From the NCBI GenBank assembly GCA_028283725.1, contig JAPWKC010000002.1:69501-133500 (forward strand): a DNA stretch of 64,000 nucleotides, given 5' to 3'. The notes under the pieces were generated by a model. The model was not told the origin of the DNA. It saw only the letters and a list, made by a program, of their open reading frames with translations, and ran no database searches. Of this stretch, positions 7,970-15,983 are shown one piece after another. The number at the start of each line of letters is the position of its first letter. The stretch's first letter is position 1. The translations under genes were made by a program, and so were the position numbers. Source of the stretch: Neorhizobium sp. (GTDB lineage Bacteria > Pseudomonadota > Alphaproteobacteria > Rhizobiales > Rhizobiaceae).

Positions 7970-8647
7970 ATGCCGAGCATTCTGATTACCGGCGCCAATC
8001 GTGGCCTCGGGCTTGAATTTGCAAGACAATATGCCGAAGACGGCTGGACCGTGATCGCGGCGGTGCGAAACACCGCAGACGCAGCCGAGCTTGCCGCCAT
8101 CAAGGGCAACGTCACGATCCACCGCTACAACGCCATGGAAGACAGCTCGGCCGATGCGCTGGCGGCAAGCCTGGAAGGCCAGCCGATCGACGTCGTGCTG
8201 ATGAACGCCGCAACGGCCGCCGCCAAGGCCAAGCCGCTTGACGCGCTGACGATCGACGACTGGAACGATGCGCTTCTGACCAACACGTTTGCGCCGCTCT
8301 ATCTGGCAGCCCGGCTTCGCCCCAATCTCGAAGCGGGCGAGATGAAGACGCTGGTTGCCGTTTCCGACAGAGCGGCGTCCACCTCCACCTACCGGATGCC
8401 GGACGAGATCGCCTACCGCGCCTCCAAGGCCGCCCTCAACCAGATGTGGCGCAACCTCACCGTCGAATGGCGGGAATGGGGCTGCAAATGCCTGCTGCTC
8501 TGCCCTGTGGAAGCGGCAAGCACGCTGACGGCGCCCCAGCCGCTGAGCGGCGAGGCCGTCAGCGGCATGCGCGGCCTGATCGAGACAGCGACGCCGGACA
8601 AGAGCGGCACATTCAGCGATTATCGCGGCAATACCGTGCCCTGGTAA
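7970..8647 (+). CDS. SDR-family oxidoreductase (second tandem copy)
   Basis: A 225-residue SDR reductase and a clear paralogue of the upstream gene: cofactor motif GANRGLG at the same position, Tyr149-x3-Lys153 at the same residue numbers, and the same PW C-terminus. The NAG motif has become NAA (residues 79-81). AAGGGGAAA precedes the ATG at 7970; a Met further upstream at 7919 has no binding site. The gap to the first copy is 44 bases, so they form one unit. The pair probably arose by local duplication and then diverged in substrate. Confidence 0.87.
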   Translation: MPSILITGANRGLGLEFARQYAEDGWTVIAAVRNTADAAELAAIKGNVTIHRYNAMEDSSADALAASLEGQPIDVVLMNAATAAAKAKPLDALTIDDWNDALLTNTFAPLYLAARLRPNLEAGEMKTLVAVSDRAASTSTYRMPDEIAYRASKAALNQMWRNLTVEWREWGCKCLLLCPVEAASTLTAPQPLSGEAVSGMRGLIETATPDKSGTFSDYRGNTVPW

Positions 8648-8668
8648 TACCGGGATCGGCCTTTCAAA

Positions 8669-8692
8669 CCGGCAGACGCTTGCGTCTGCCGG
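8669..8692 (+). terminator. Perfect hairpin after SDR pair
   Basis: A 10-bp GC-rich stem (CCGGCAGACG / CGTCTGCCGG) with a CTTG loop, 21 bases after the SDR stop, followed by a pyrimidine-rich stretch without a clear T run. Probable end of the SDR transcript. Confidence 0.5.
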
Positions 8693-9085
8693 CTCTGCCT
8701 TCCGGCGTCGCAGGCCTTGCCCGACGCTGAGTTCGGCCGTGCGGCGACGCACCGCCGATGCGGCCTCCCTTGTACTGGCTGCCTCGCCACCCTATCTCTC
8801 GGTCATCCTCCGAACGCCTCGATCGTCGACAACGGCCACTCGATCGGCCGGCAGTCCTGCCGTCCCGGCCCCCTGCCCACTCTATTGACGACCGACGCCT
8901 TGCCTCCGAACCGCAACGACCGGCCCGGAGCGACGATGCCGACACGCAAGACAAAGCCTGTCACGATTTTGAATTCGACCGCGCATGTGCCCCGCATATG
9001 CCGGCCATGGAGGATGTTTTTTGCGCGTCGCGGACACGGGTTCGAGCCCTGAGCGCGCTCCGCCGGACCAGAGAAGGAGATACTC
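8693..9085. other. Non-coding stretch upstream of rpsU
   Basis: About 390 bases with no reading frame of convincing composition on either strand. It should contain the rpsU promoter and leader. A tRNA T-arm look-alike near 9045-9060 does not extend to a cloverleaf. Confidence 0.5.
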
Positions 9086-9334
9086 ATGCAGGTTCTCGTC
9101 AGGGACAATAATGTCGAACAGGCCATCCGGGTCTTGAAGAAGAAAATGCAGCGGGAAGGCCTGTTTCGCGAGATGCGGGAACGGCGGGCCTATGAAAAGC
9201 CATCGGAGCGCCGGGTGCGCGAGCGGGCGCAGGCCATTTCGCGCCTGCGCAAGGCGGCCCGCAAGAAGCTCCAACGCGAAGGCCTTCTGCCGATGAGCCG
9301 TTCTGCCGCCCGCAAACGGCCTGCTGGACGGTAA
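9086..9334 (+). CDS. rpsU: 30S ribosomal protein bS21
   Basis: An 82-residue, strongly basic protein that matches bS21 throughout: [20 protein letters not shown] at the N-terminus, then [13 protein letters not shown] and a basic [16 protein letters not shown] tail. bS21 binds the 30S platform near the anti-Shine-Dalgarno end of 16S rRNA and aids initiation. The length and the extra C-terminal [11 protein letters not shown] segment fit alphaproteobacterial forms. GAAGGAG precedes the ATG. It is a single-gene unit with a terminator that begins inside the last codons. Confidence 0.96.
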   Translation: MQVLVRDNNVEQAIRVLKKKMQREGLFREMRERRAYEKPSERRVRERAQAISRLRKAARKKLQREGLLPMSRSAARKRPAGR

Positions 9335-9360
9335 GGTCGAAAGACGACCTTTGCCGTTTT
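9314..9360 (+). terminator. Two-stage terminator of rpsU
   Basis: An inner 7-bp stem (AAGGTCG 9333-9339 / CGACCTT 9345-9351) lies inside an outer stem (AAACGGC 9314-9320 / GCCGTTT 9353-9359) that ends in TTTT. The structure overlaps the rpsU stop codon. Confidence 0.65.
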
Positions 9361-9399
9361 ATCCGAACGCTATGCCCGACCAGGGCCGGAGATTGAACC

Positions 9400-9594
9400 A
9401 TGGAAGAATTACAAAGCCTGACCGTCTCCGACGAGCGGCTGGAAGATTGCCGCGACGTGGTGGAACCGGATTTGCAGATGCTGATCCGCGAAACGATCGC
9501 TTCCGGTTTTACGCCGGAAGAAGTGCTGATTGCCATCAGCGAACTTGTCGCGGAGGATTTTGCCGTGGCGGTAAAGCTGCCGAGCGTTCACTGA
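9400..9594 (+). CDS. Small acidic protein of unknown function
   Basis: A 64-residue acidic, probably helical protein with no signal peptide, membrane segment or recognised domain. GGAG lies about nine bases before the ATG, and a strong terminator follows 40 bases after the stop, which together support a real gene. Small acidic proteins of this kind are common next to rpsU-like housekeeping genes in rhizobia, but I do not recognise the family. Confidence 0.6.
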   Translation: MEELQSLTVSDERLEDCRDVVEPDLQMLIRETIASGFTPEEVLIAISELVAEDFAVAVKLPSVH

Positions 9595-9634
9595 GGAAAG
9601 CGACGCGCCTGCCGCAAGACGGCGCAAAAAACGA

Positions 9635-9673
9635 AAAGACCGGAGACGCGTTCCAGGGCGCCTCCGGTCTTTC
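9635..9673. terminator. Bidirectional intrinsic terminator
   Basis: Perfect 11-bp stem: AAAGACCGGAG (9635-9645) and CTCCGGTCTTT (9662-9672), with runs of A before and T within the 3' arm. It serves the small plus-strand gene and possibly the minus-strand gene ending at 9736. Confidence 0.75.
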
Positions 9674-9735
9674 ATCACACGAGCTGCTTTGGCGGGTTCC
9701 GAGAGTAGCGGGCAAGCGGGCTCCGCCAAAGGGGG

Positions 9736-10656
9736 TCAGCCGTGATCTGGGTTGGCAGGGTCCTGTGCACCGTCGTCAGGTGCGGCCCCGTCCCGATTGT
9801 CGTCTGGAGCAGCGCCGGGCGGCATTGGGCGCAGGTCGCCGCGAAAGCCGTCCGGATGGTCGAAAAATCCACCCGGCATCGGTCCATGCGGGCCGCCACG
9901 CCCCTGAAATCCGGGATGGGGACCTCTCTCCGGGCCACCGTCTGGACCACCATGCGGCCCCGCACCGAAGCCGGAAAGGATCGGCGCCATCTCGGTCAGA
10001 TGCCGCAATTGTTCCGGCTTCAAGGCCGCTTTCAGCCCGTCGATTGCAGATTTCAGCACCTTGGCCTTGCCGGCCGCCGCGATTAGGCCGTCGGCCATGC
10101 CTTCGCCGGGCAGCGGCACAAGATCGTGCGCTTTATCGGGGCCGTGATCGCCGCCGGCCGCAGGGCCGAAGGAGGGCGGCTCGCTGAATGCGATCAGCGC
10201 CGTCGTATAGGCACGCCAGGCGCCGAGCTGGTCCGGCGTGATACCGACATAGGTTTCCGCCGCGGCGAGCTTGGCGGCCAGCGCCACGCCACTTGCCACG
10301 CCATCCGCCACGCCACCGGGCGCCGCAAACGGCATGCCCGGCCGCATCGGCGGCGGGAATGCGCCGGGAAATGGCGGGCGCCCCATCGGAGGTCGCGGCC
10401 CGAATCCCGGCCCGAAATCGCGACCGGGACGCGGCGGCATGCCGGCCCCATTCGCCTGAGGCTGATCGGCCGGGCCTGCCGGCGTTGCGACCGGCGGCCT
10501 GCCGCCTTGCAGACCGGCCGGAGGAGTGGCCTGGTTGCCAGCCTCGGGGCTCGTCTGCGCGCCGGCCTGCGGGCTCATCTGGGCGAATGTCGGGGCAACG
10601 GCTGCCCCTGCCATCAGGACCGAGGCAAGGCCGGTGATCATCAGCATCTGTCGCAC
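9736..10656 (-). CDS. Secreted Pro/Gly/Met-rich LTXXQ-like protein
   Basis: A 306-residue exported protein. The first 25 residues form a signal peptide ending TFAQ. Two low-complexity Pro/Gly-rich arms (about residues 30-115 and 230-306) flank a helical core containing ITPDQLGAWRAY and LKPEQLRHLTEM, which resemble the LTxxQ motifs of Spy/CpxP-type periplasmic proteins. GTG at 10656 is preferred because AAAGGA lies seven bases upstream; an ATG at 10692 has no such site. It is divergent from an OmpR/EnvZ-type two-component pair. By analogy with CpxP or Spy it may be a periplasmic stress or metal-binding partner of that system; this is inference. Confidence 0.7.
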   Translation of the reverse strand: MRQMLMITGLASVLMAGAAVAPTFAQMSPQAGAQTSPEAGNQATPPAGLQGGRPPVATPAGPADQPQANGAGMPPRPGRDFGPGFGPRPPMGRPPFPGAFPPPMRPGMPFAAPGGVADGVASGVALAAKLAAAETYVGITPDQLGAWRAYTTALIAFSEPPSFGPAAGGDHGPDKAHDLVPLPGEGMADGLIAAAGKAKVLKSAIDGLKAALKPEQLRHLTEMAPILSGFGAGPHGGPDGGPERGPHPGFQGRGGPHGPMPGGFFDHPDGFRGDLRPMPPGAAPDDNRDGAAPDDGAQDPANPDHG

Positions 10657-10868
10657 GGCGAATTCCTTTCGTCTCTCGCTGTTCGACCTCATCGATAATC
10701 CGGCTTTGTCACCGCATTAGATCGCTACATGTCCGGGCAATGCCGGCGCCCTCTTATTTGTAAACGAATGTTGCTGGTCGGCTTGCGGCAACGCTTCGTT
10801 GCAAATTTCGCGGCTGCGACCAAACAGCGGACTAGGATTTTCCGCGATATTCGGGCAGGTCAGAGATC

Positions 10869-11597
10869 ATGAACACGCCGCACCACATTCTTATCGTTGA
10901 CGACGACCCCGAGATCCGCACGCTGCTTGGCCGCTATCTCAAGGAACAGGGATACCGCGTCTCCATGGCTGCAGACCGCCGCGAATGCCAGGCGGCGATC
11001 ATCGACACCAATCCCGATCTCATCGTGCTCGACGTCATGCTGCCCGATGGCAGCGGGCTGGACATATGCCGGGCCATGCTCGATCGCCGCCCCTCCATTC
11101 CGATCATTCTGCTGACGGCGCTGAAGGAAGACGTCGACCGGATCATCGGGCTTGAACTCGGCGCCGACGATTATCTCGGCAAGCCGTTCAATCCGCGTGA
11201 GCTGCTGGCCCGCATCAAGGCGGTTCTGCGCCGTTCCGAGCGCGACGAGCCGCTGACGGCAAGCTCCACCGTCTTCGCCTTCGAGGATTTCGAGGCGGAT
11301 CCGGAATTGCGCCGCGTGACGCACACGACGACGGGCGAGATCATCGATCTCACCGGCGCCGAATTCGATCTCCTGATCGTCTTCCTCGAACGCCCCGGCC
11401 GGCTGATGTCGCGCGACCAGCTGCTCGACCTGACGCAAGGGCGCGGGCGTGATCCGTTCGACCGTTCGATCGACGTCCTGATGAGCCGGCTGCGCCGCAA
11501 GCTGAAGGAAGGCGAAGGCTTGCAACTGTTCAAGACCGTGAGAAACGGCGGCTACCAGATTGTCGTGCCGGTCAAGGCGCAAGTGGTGGAAAGGTGA
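10869..11597 (+). CDS. OmpR-family response regulator
   Basis: A 242-residue two-component regulator. The receiver domain (residues 6-118) has the acidic pocket D11-D13, phospho-acceptor Asp55 (VLDVMLP), Thr83 and Lys105. A winged-helix DNA-binding domain of the OmpR type follows (about 140-236), ending NGGYQIVVP. The kinase gene starts just after its stop, so they form an operon. Probable target: the divergent exported LTXXQ-like gene and its own promoter, by position. Confidence 0.93.
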   Translation: MNTPHHILIVDDDPEIRTLLGRYLKEQGYRVSMAADRRECQAAIIDTNPDLIVLDVMLPDGSGLDICRAMLDRRPSIPIILLTALKEDVDRIIGLELGADDYLGKPFNPRELLARIKAVLRRSERDEPLTASSTVFAFEDFEADPELRRVTHTTTGEIIDLTGAEFDLLIVFLERPGRLMSRDQLLDLTQGRGRDPFDRSIDVLMSRLRRKLKEGEGLQLFKTVRNGGYQIVVPVKAQVVER

Positions 11598-11604
11598 TCG
11601 CGCG

Positions 11605-12858
11605 ATGAAATCGCTGCGTCAGCGCATCGTTCTCCTGCTGATCCTTGCGATCGTGACGGTCGTCGGGCTTGCGACATTTGCGGCAAGCCGCGTCCTGCAG
11701 CCGCCGCCGCAGGACGACCGTATCGACCGGCTGGCAAGGCAGCTGATGGTTCTGGTCGCCTTTGCCGAAAAGGACCCGCAGGCGGCCCGCGCCGCAGGCC
11801 TTGTCCTGCGCGATACCCCGCAAACGGGCGATTTCAGCGACCGGATGATGTCGGAACGCCTTTCGGCGGCCTTTCACCGGGCCGGCAGCGCCGTGGAGGC
11901 GCAGGTCAATCTTCAAAACGAGCCGCATCGGGCAACCGCATCCCTCTATCTCGGCCCCGAACGGTGGCTCGTGACGGAACTCAACGATTTCGGCCCGCCG
12001 CCCGGCGGGTGGATCGTGCTTGCCGGATGGGGCTTTCTGATCGTTCTCGGCGCCGCCTGCGTGTCGATCTTCGCTGCGGCCAAGATCATCCGTCCGCTGC
12101 AGCTGCTGCAGGATTCCGTCGGCCGCGTCGGCCCCGATGGCACACTGCCGCATATCGAGGAAACCGGCTCCGGCGAAATCCGCGCCACGGCGCAGGCGAT
12201 CAACCGGCTTTCGGCCCGATTGAAGACGGCGATGGAAAGCCGTATGCGGCTGGTGGCCGCCGCCGGCCACGACCTGCGCACGCCGATGACCCGCATGCGG
12301 CTGCGCGCCGAGTTCATCACCGACGAGGTCGATCGGCAGAAATGGCTGTCCGATCTCGAGGAACTGGACCAGATCGCCGACAGTGCGATCAGGCTGGTGC
12401 GCGAAGAGGTCAATGACGACAAGGCCGAGAAGGTCGAGCTCGGCAGCATGCTGTGCGAACTGGTGGAAGAACTCAGGCTGCTGGGCCACCCCGCCGCACT
12501 TGCGGAGCGCCAGACGGTGACGGTGTCGGCCGCGCCGCTGGCCCTGAAGCGCGCCTTGCGCAATCTCGTCATCAACGCCGCCACCCATGGCGGCGGGGCA
12601 AGCGTCCGGCTCGCCGTCGATGACAACCACGCTATCGTCTCGATCACCGATGAAGGCCCCGGCATCCCCGAAAACCTGATGGAACAGGTCTTCGAGCCGT
12701 TCTTCCGCGTCGATGCGGCGCGACGCAAGGCGGTTCCCGGCGCCGGCCTCGGCCTTGCCATCGCCCGCGAGATCTTCGAACGTTTCGGTGGCAGTATCAC
12801 CATCGCCAATCGTCGCCCGCACGGGCTCGAACAAACGATCAGGCTCCTGCGCGCCTGA
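11605..12858 (+). CDS. EnvZ-type sensor histidine kinase
   Basis: A 417-residue inner-membrane kinase. Membrane segments lie near residues 7-27 and 135-160 and enclose a periplasmic domain of about 105 residues. HAMP (about 160-212) is followed by the H-box with His222 (AAGHDLRTPMTRMR), the N-box (LRNLVINAATHGG, about 318-330), G1 DEGPGIP, F-box EPFFRVD and G2 GAGLGLAIAREI. The start at 11605 is eight bases after the regulator stop; an upstream Met at 11560 would overlap the regulator. The N-box is the short EnvZ/RegB style. The signal sensed is not evident from the periplasmic domain. Confidence 0.92.
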   Translation: MKSLRQRIVLLLILAIVTVVGLATFAASRVLQPPPQDDRIDRLARQLMVLVAFAEKDPQAARAAGLVLRDTPQTGDFSDRMMSERLSAAFHRAGSAVEAQVNLQNEPHRATASLYLGPERWLVTELNDFGPPPGGWIVLAGWGFLIVLGAACVSIFAAAKIIRPLQLLQDSVGRVGPDGTLPHIEETGSGEIRATAQAINRLSARLKTAMESRMRLVAAAGHDLRTPMTRMRLRAEFITDEVDRQKWLSDLEELDQIADSAIRLVREEVNDDKAEKVELGSMLCELVEELRLLGHPAALAERQTVTVSAAPLALKRALRNLVINAATHGGGASVRLAVDDNHAIVSITDEGPGIPENLMEQVFEPFFRVDAARRKAVPGAGLGLAIAREIFERFGGSITIANRRPHGLEQTIRLLRA

Positions 12859-12982
12859 CGTCTGTCTGTCGGACAATTGCAATCTGCGGCTGTTTTGACA
12901 ACGGCTCACGTCTATGGCCTAAATGCCCCGCATCAGAAGACGATGACGTCTCGAAGATCCTGTGACGACGAAGGGAGCGATC

Positions 12983-13885
12983 ATGGCTGCGACGGGCCTT
13001 GCCTTGCATTCCAGAACCAGACGGGACGTCTTCGGTTGCCGGCTGGACCGGCTGGACGATAATCGCAAGATCGAGGCGGGACTGATGTCCTTCCACAGAC
13101 GCGCCGGCGCCAAACCGCCCGGCCCGGTTGCCACCCCAGGCAATGACGGGCTCTACCTTCTGGGCGTCTCTTCCCGCGACGGTCACAAGCGTCGGATCTT
13201 CGATCAGGGACGCAGCGCAGAATACGAATTCAATCGTAATTCCGTCTATGTCAGGGATATGTCGGACGCCTACGAGGCGGAACTCGACGGTTCCTTCGAT
13301 TTCACCCTGATGGAGATTTCCAAGAGCGATCTCGAGGATATTTTCGAAGGCGCCGAGGCCGGCCCCGTCAGCGAGCTGACGCCGGTGATCGCCAAACCGG
13401 ATCCGCTGCTGGCCGCCATGGTCGCAGCACTGTTTTCGGGACATGGCAATCAGCGGACCAACCGGCTTTTCGTCGATCACATGACGGCTGCGATCGGCGT
13501 CCATGTGGCGGAAACCTATGGCCGGGCGGCGTCGAAATCATCTGCCCGCAGCCGGGCGCTTTCGCCGATGGACCTGCGGCTCGTTCGCGACTACCTCGCA
13601 AGCCGGCTCGCCTCTGAAGCAACGGTCGATGATCTGGCGCTGCTTTGCGGCATGCCGCGCAGCACATTTCTGGCCGGTTTCCGGCTCGCGACCGGGACGA
13701 CGCCACATGGCTGGCTGACCGAGATGCGGATCGCCCATGCGCGCGATCTTCTGCAGACATCAAGCCTTGGCGTCACCCATATCGCGGCTGTCTGCGGCTT
13801 CGAGGATGTCGAGCATTTCCGCCGGGCGTTTTCGGCAGAGACCGGCCTTCTCCCGGAAGAATGGCGCCGCATCCGTCTGTCCTGA
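12983..13885 (+). CDS. AraC-family transcriptional regulator
   Basis: A 300-residue regulator with an N-terminal effector region and a C-terminal double helix-turn-helix (about 205-297). The first HTH is around TVDDLALLCGMPRSTFLAGF, the second around THIAAVCGFEDVEHFRRAF, followed by the LLPEEWRR end. AAGGGAG lies before ATG 12983; an earlier Met at 12962 has no site. It belongs to the same subfamily as the AraC genes at 20306, 21250 and 22265, though with the weakest match in the second HTH (EDVEH in place of DQSH). It is a single-gene unit facing dps. Confidence 0.88.
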   Translation: MAATGLALHSRTRRDVFGCRLDRLDDNRKIEAGLMSFHRRAGAKPPGPVATPGNDGLYLLGVSSRDGHKRRIFDQGRSAEYEFNRNSVYVRDMSDAYEAELDGSFDFTLMEISKSDLEDIFEGAEAGPVSELTPVIAKPDPLLAAMVAALFSGHGNQRTNRLFVDHMTAAIGVHVAETYGRAASKSSARSRALSPMDLRLVRDYLASRLASEATVDDLALLCGMPRSTFLAGFRLATGTTPHGWLTEMRIAHARDLLQTSSLGVTHIAAVCGFEDVEHFRRAFSAETGLLPEEWRRIRLS

Positions 13886-13925
13886 TACCAAACCCGCGCT
13901 GCGGCCACCGCAGGGACGGTCAAGA

Positions 13926-13961
13926 AAAAAGCCCGCGACGGCGACCGTCACGGGCTTTTTG
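13926..13961. terminator. Bidirectional terminator between AraC gene and dps
   Basis: A long stem, AAAAAGCCCG and GACGG paired with CCGTC and CGGGCTTTTT, with a single mismatch and a 3-base loop. An A run on one side and a T run on the other make it functional in both directions. Confidence 0.85.
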
Positions 13962-13995
13962 TCGTGTGCAGGGAATGTCCCGCCAGCGGCGGTGA

Positions 13996-14514
13996 TCAGC
14001 CGTTGGTGTTGCGGATGATCTCGAACAGGAACCAGGCGCGGCGCTCGCCCTCGTCGATCCAGTTTTCCAACAGACTGGCCGTCGCGACGTCGTTATGCTC
14101 GTCGCACACATCGTGCAGCGAGCGCATGCTCAGCACAAGCGAGGTGTTATCCTCGCGCAGTTCTGCCAGCATCTCGTGCGGATGGACGAAATCGGCGTCG
14201 TTATCCTGAATACGCTGGCGCCGGGCGATATCGCCGATCGACTTCAAAGTACCGCCGCCCAGCTTGCGGACGCGCTCTGCGAGCGGATCCGTCATGGCGA
14301 AGAGTTCGTCGCCGTGATCGTCGAGCAAAAGGTGATAGTCGCGAAAATTCGGGCCCGACATATGCCAGTGGAAATTCTTCGTCTTCAGGTAAAGGGCGAA
14401 GACATCGGCCAGGAGCGTCGTCGCGCCGGCCGAAATGTCCTTCACCGCCTGTTCCGGCAGGCCAGACGGGGTCTTCAACGCGGCACTGCGACGGGCTTTG
14501 ACTTTCTCATCCAT
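13996..14514 (-). CDS. dps: Dps-family DNA-binding/iron-storage ferritin
   Basis: A 172-residue Dps dodecamer subunit that oxidises and stores iron with hydrogen peroxide and compacts DNA. The five ferroxidase-site residues are all present with the E. coli Dps spacing: His49 (FHWH), His61, Asp65, Asp76 and Glu80. The basic N-terminus (MDEKVKARRSAALK) fits DNA binding. AAAGGA lies ten bases before ATG 14514; an upstream Met at 14556 is less well placed. I see no clear OxyR or Fur box, so regulation is open. It is convergent with the AraC gene over a shared terminator. Confidence 0.93.
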   Translation of the reverse strand: MDEKVKARRSAALKTPSGLPEQAVKDISAGATTLLADVFALYLKTKNFHWHMSGPNFRDYHLLLDDHGDELFAMTDPLAERVRKLGGGTLKSIGDIARRQRIQDNDADFVHPHEMLAELREDNTSLVLSMRSLHDVCDEHNDVATASLLENWIDEGERRAWFLFEIIRNTNG

Positions 14515-14624
14515 GATCGTGTCCTTTCGGTTGCTGTGTTTGGTCGATCCGGCCACAGGAGGGCGGGTCGCTAGAGCGCCGTGCGTCCGAACGGAAACAC
14601 AAGGCGCGCTCTATCTGTTTCACT

Positions 14625-14855
14625 CTAAGCATCGGGCTTTCCGGAAACCGGGGTGGGTTTCGGGGCAGATGCCGCAGGTGGAAATGTGTCGATGCGGGCC
14701 GCGTCGATATCGGCACGGATGCCGGCGACACGCCGATGCGGCGGTTGCGGCAAAGAAAGCTCCACCGGCTCGGCAACGCTTTCGAGCCCATCGCGCAAGG
14801 CGACGGGCGCCGGCATATCGATGGGAGTTTCTGCATCGGCCGCTGTCATGGTCAT
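14625..14855 (-). CDS. Small Pro/Ala-rich protein of unknown function
   Basis: A 76-residue protein with no signal peptide, rich in Pro, Ala and acidic residues, ending TPVSGKPDA. GGAGGG lies nine bases before the ATG. Its start overlaps the stop of an upstream 37-codon frame by four bases, so translation may be coupled. Family not recognised; it could be disordered. Confidence 0.5.
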   Translation of the reverse strand: MTMTAADAETPIDMPAPVALRDGLESVAEPVELSLPQPPHRRVAGIRADIDAARIDTFPPAASAPKPTPVSGKPDA

Positions 14856-14965
14856 GATGATCGTCCCTCCATGATTTCGCGGTTGATCGACCTTGCTGCG
14901 CACCGGCTGGTGAAGATACCGGGTAACGCGCGGGCCGCCGCTTTGTTCATCGCCTGCATCATCAT
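14852..14965 (-). CDS. Possible 37-residue small protein
   Basis: A short basic frame beginning MMMQAMNKAAARALPG and ending MEGRSS, with GGAGG seven bases before the ATG. The ATGA overlap with the downstream 76-residue gene is the main support. Too short to be sure; it may instead be a leader whose role is to couple translation. Confidence 0.33.
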   Translation of the reverse strand: MMMQAMNKAAARALPGIFTSRCAARSINREIMEGRSS

Positions 14966-15102
14966 CGCTGGCCCTCCGGCCCCCAGTCTTCGACCCTGAA
15001 AAGAATAGGGCGCAGCACCCGTCATTTCTTGTCGGTTCCCACCGAAAATGTGCAAGGCTGCCCTCACCCGGCTGCATGGATCCGGTCTCGGGCTTGTCCC
15101 CG

Positions 15103-15783
15103 TTACGCTGCCGATGGCTCCCTCACCGGTGTCATCACGGCAACGGCGATCAGGATCGGCGGCAGGACGAAACACCAGCTCGCATCGACAATCGTCGCAC
15201 CGGCCGCGAGCCCGCAGCCCAGCGCAAAGACCACGACGTTGATCCCCATTCGCCGCATCCTGTCACGCGCAGCCTTCCGGTCGCTTTCGGCTGAACCGTA
15301 GAGAAGATCGGCAATATCCACCATGATCTGGGTCATTGTGCCGGTCATCAGCGTCGTCGGCGGCATTTTCGACATATAGCCGCGGTGGATGGCGTTCTGG
15401 ATCGCCATTGCCGTCACCAGCGTCATACCCATGGCAAGTGCCGGAAAGGCATCGCCATCGACGAAGGGGCCATGGGCCACCGCTTCGAAAAAACCGGCGC
15501 AGAGAAGCACGCATTGTGCTGCAAGCAGCGGTTTGAGCGGTGATTGGCCGGCACTGTCGAGCCCGCGACCGGCAAGCCTGGCGAGAAACACCGCAAGGCA
15601 GAAGAAAGGCAGAGCCGCAAGCTTCGGAACGATGCCCGTCGTGCCTTGCGCAAGCGCCGCGCCGAAGGTGACGAAATTGCCGGTCACATGCGCGGTGAAA
15701 AGCCCCTGAAGGCCGAGGAAGCCAGCGGTATCGACATAGCCGGCCGTGAGGCTGAGGAGAAGCGAGAGATCGGAGGTCTTCAT
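15103..15783 (-). CDS. DUF1275 (YoaK-like) membrane protein
   Basis: A 226-residue inner-membrane protein with about six hydrophobic segments. It carries the family pattern AGYVDTAGFLGL near residue 14 and TAHVTGNFVTFG near residue 30, and the NAIHRG and TTLMTGTMTQ motifs in the second half. YoaK/DUF1275 proteins are of unknown transport function. AAGGA lies before ATG 15783; an upstream in-frame Met at 15891 reads through low-quality sequence. Normal length for the family. Monocistronic by spacing. Confidence 0.85.
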   Translation of the reverse strand: MKTSDLSLLLSLTAGYVDTAGFLGLQGLFTAHVTGNFVTFGAALAQGTTGIVPKLAALPFFCLAVFLARLAGRGLDSAGQSPLKPLLAAQCVLLCAGFFEAVAHGPFVDGDAFPALAMGMTLVTAMAIQNAIHRGYMSKMPPTTLMTGTMTQIMVDIADLLYGSAESDRKAARDRMRRMGINVVVFALGCGLAAGATIVDASWCFVLPPILIAVAVMTPVREPSAA

Positions 15784-15983
15784 CTGGTGTTCCTTGCCTG
15801 CCACCCTCCGCTGGGAGCCGGCGGGCAAGGCCGTGAGAAGGGATCGATGCCTGCGCAGGACGCAGACACGAAGGCGAAGCGGTGCAGGCACCGCTTCGCC
15901 GGTCTTTCAGACGTCGACCACGGGGCAATGGCGGCCTGTTGCGTATCGTGCCGCCGTAAGCCTTGCCCGCGTGGGTCTGGCCA

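Noticed and set aside
8693..9052. Several 60-110 codon frames upstream of rpsU on both strands
   Set aside because: Arg/Ser/Pro-rich composition, no domain and no good ribosome binding sites.
9040..9070. tRNA-like T-arm (GGGTTCGAGCCC) followed by a CCA before rpsU
   Set aside because: No matching acceptor, D or anticodon arms at the right distances, and the T stem has a mismatch.
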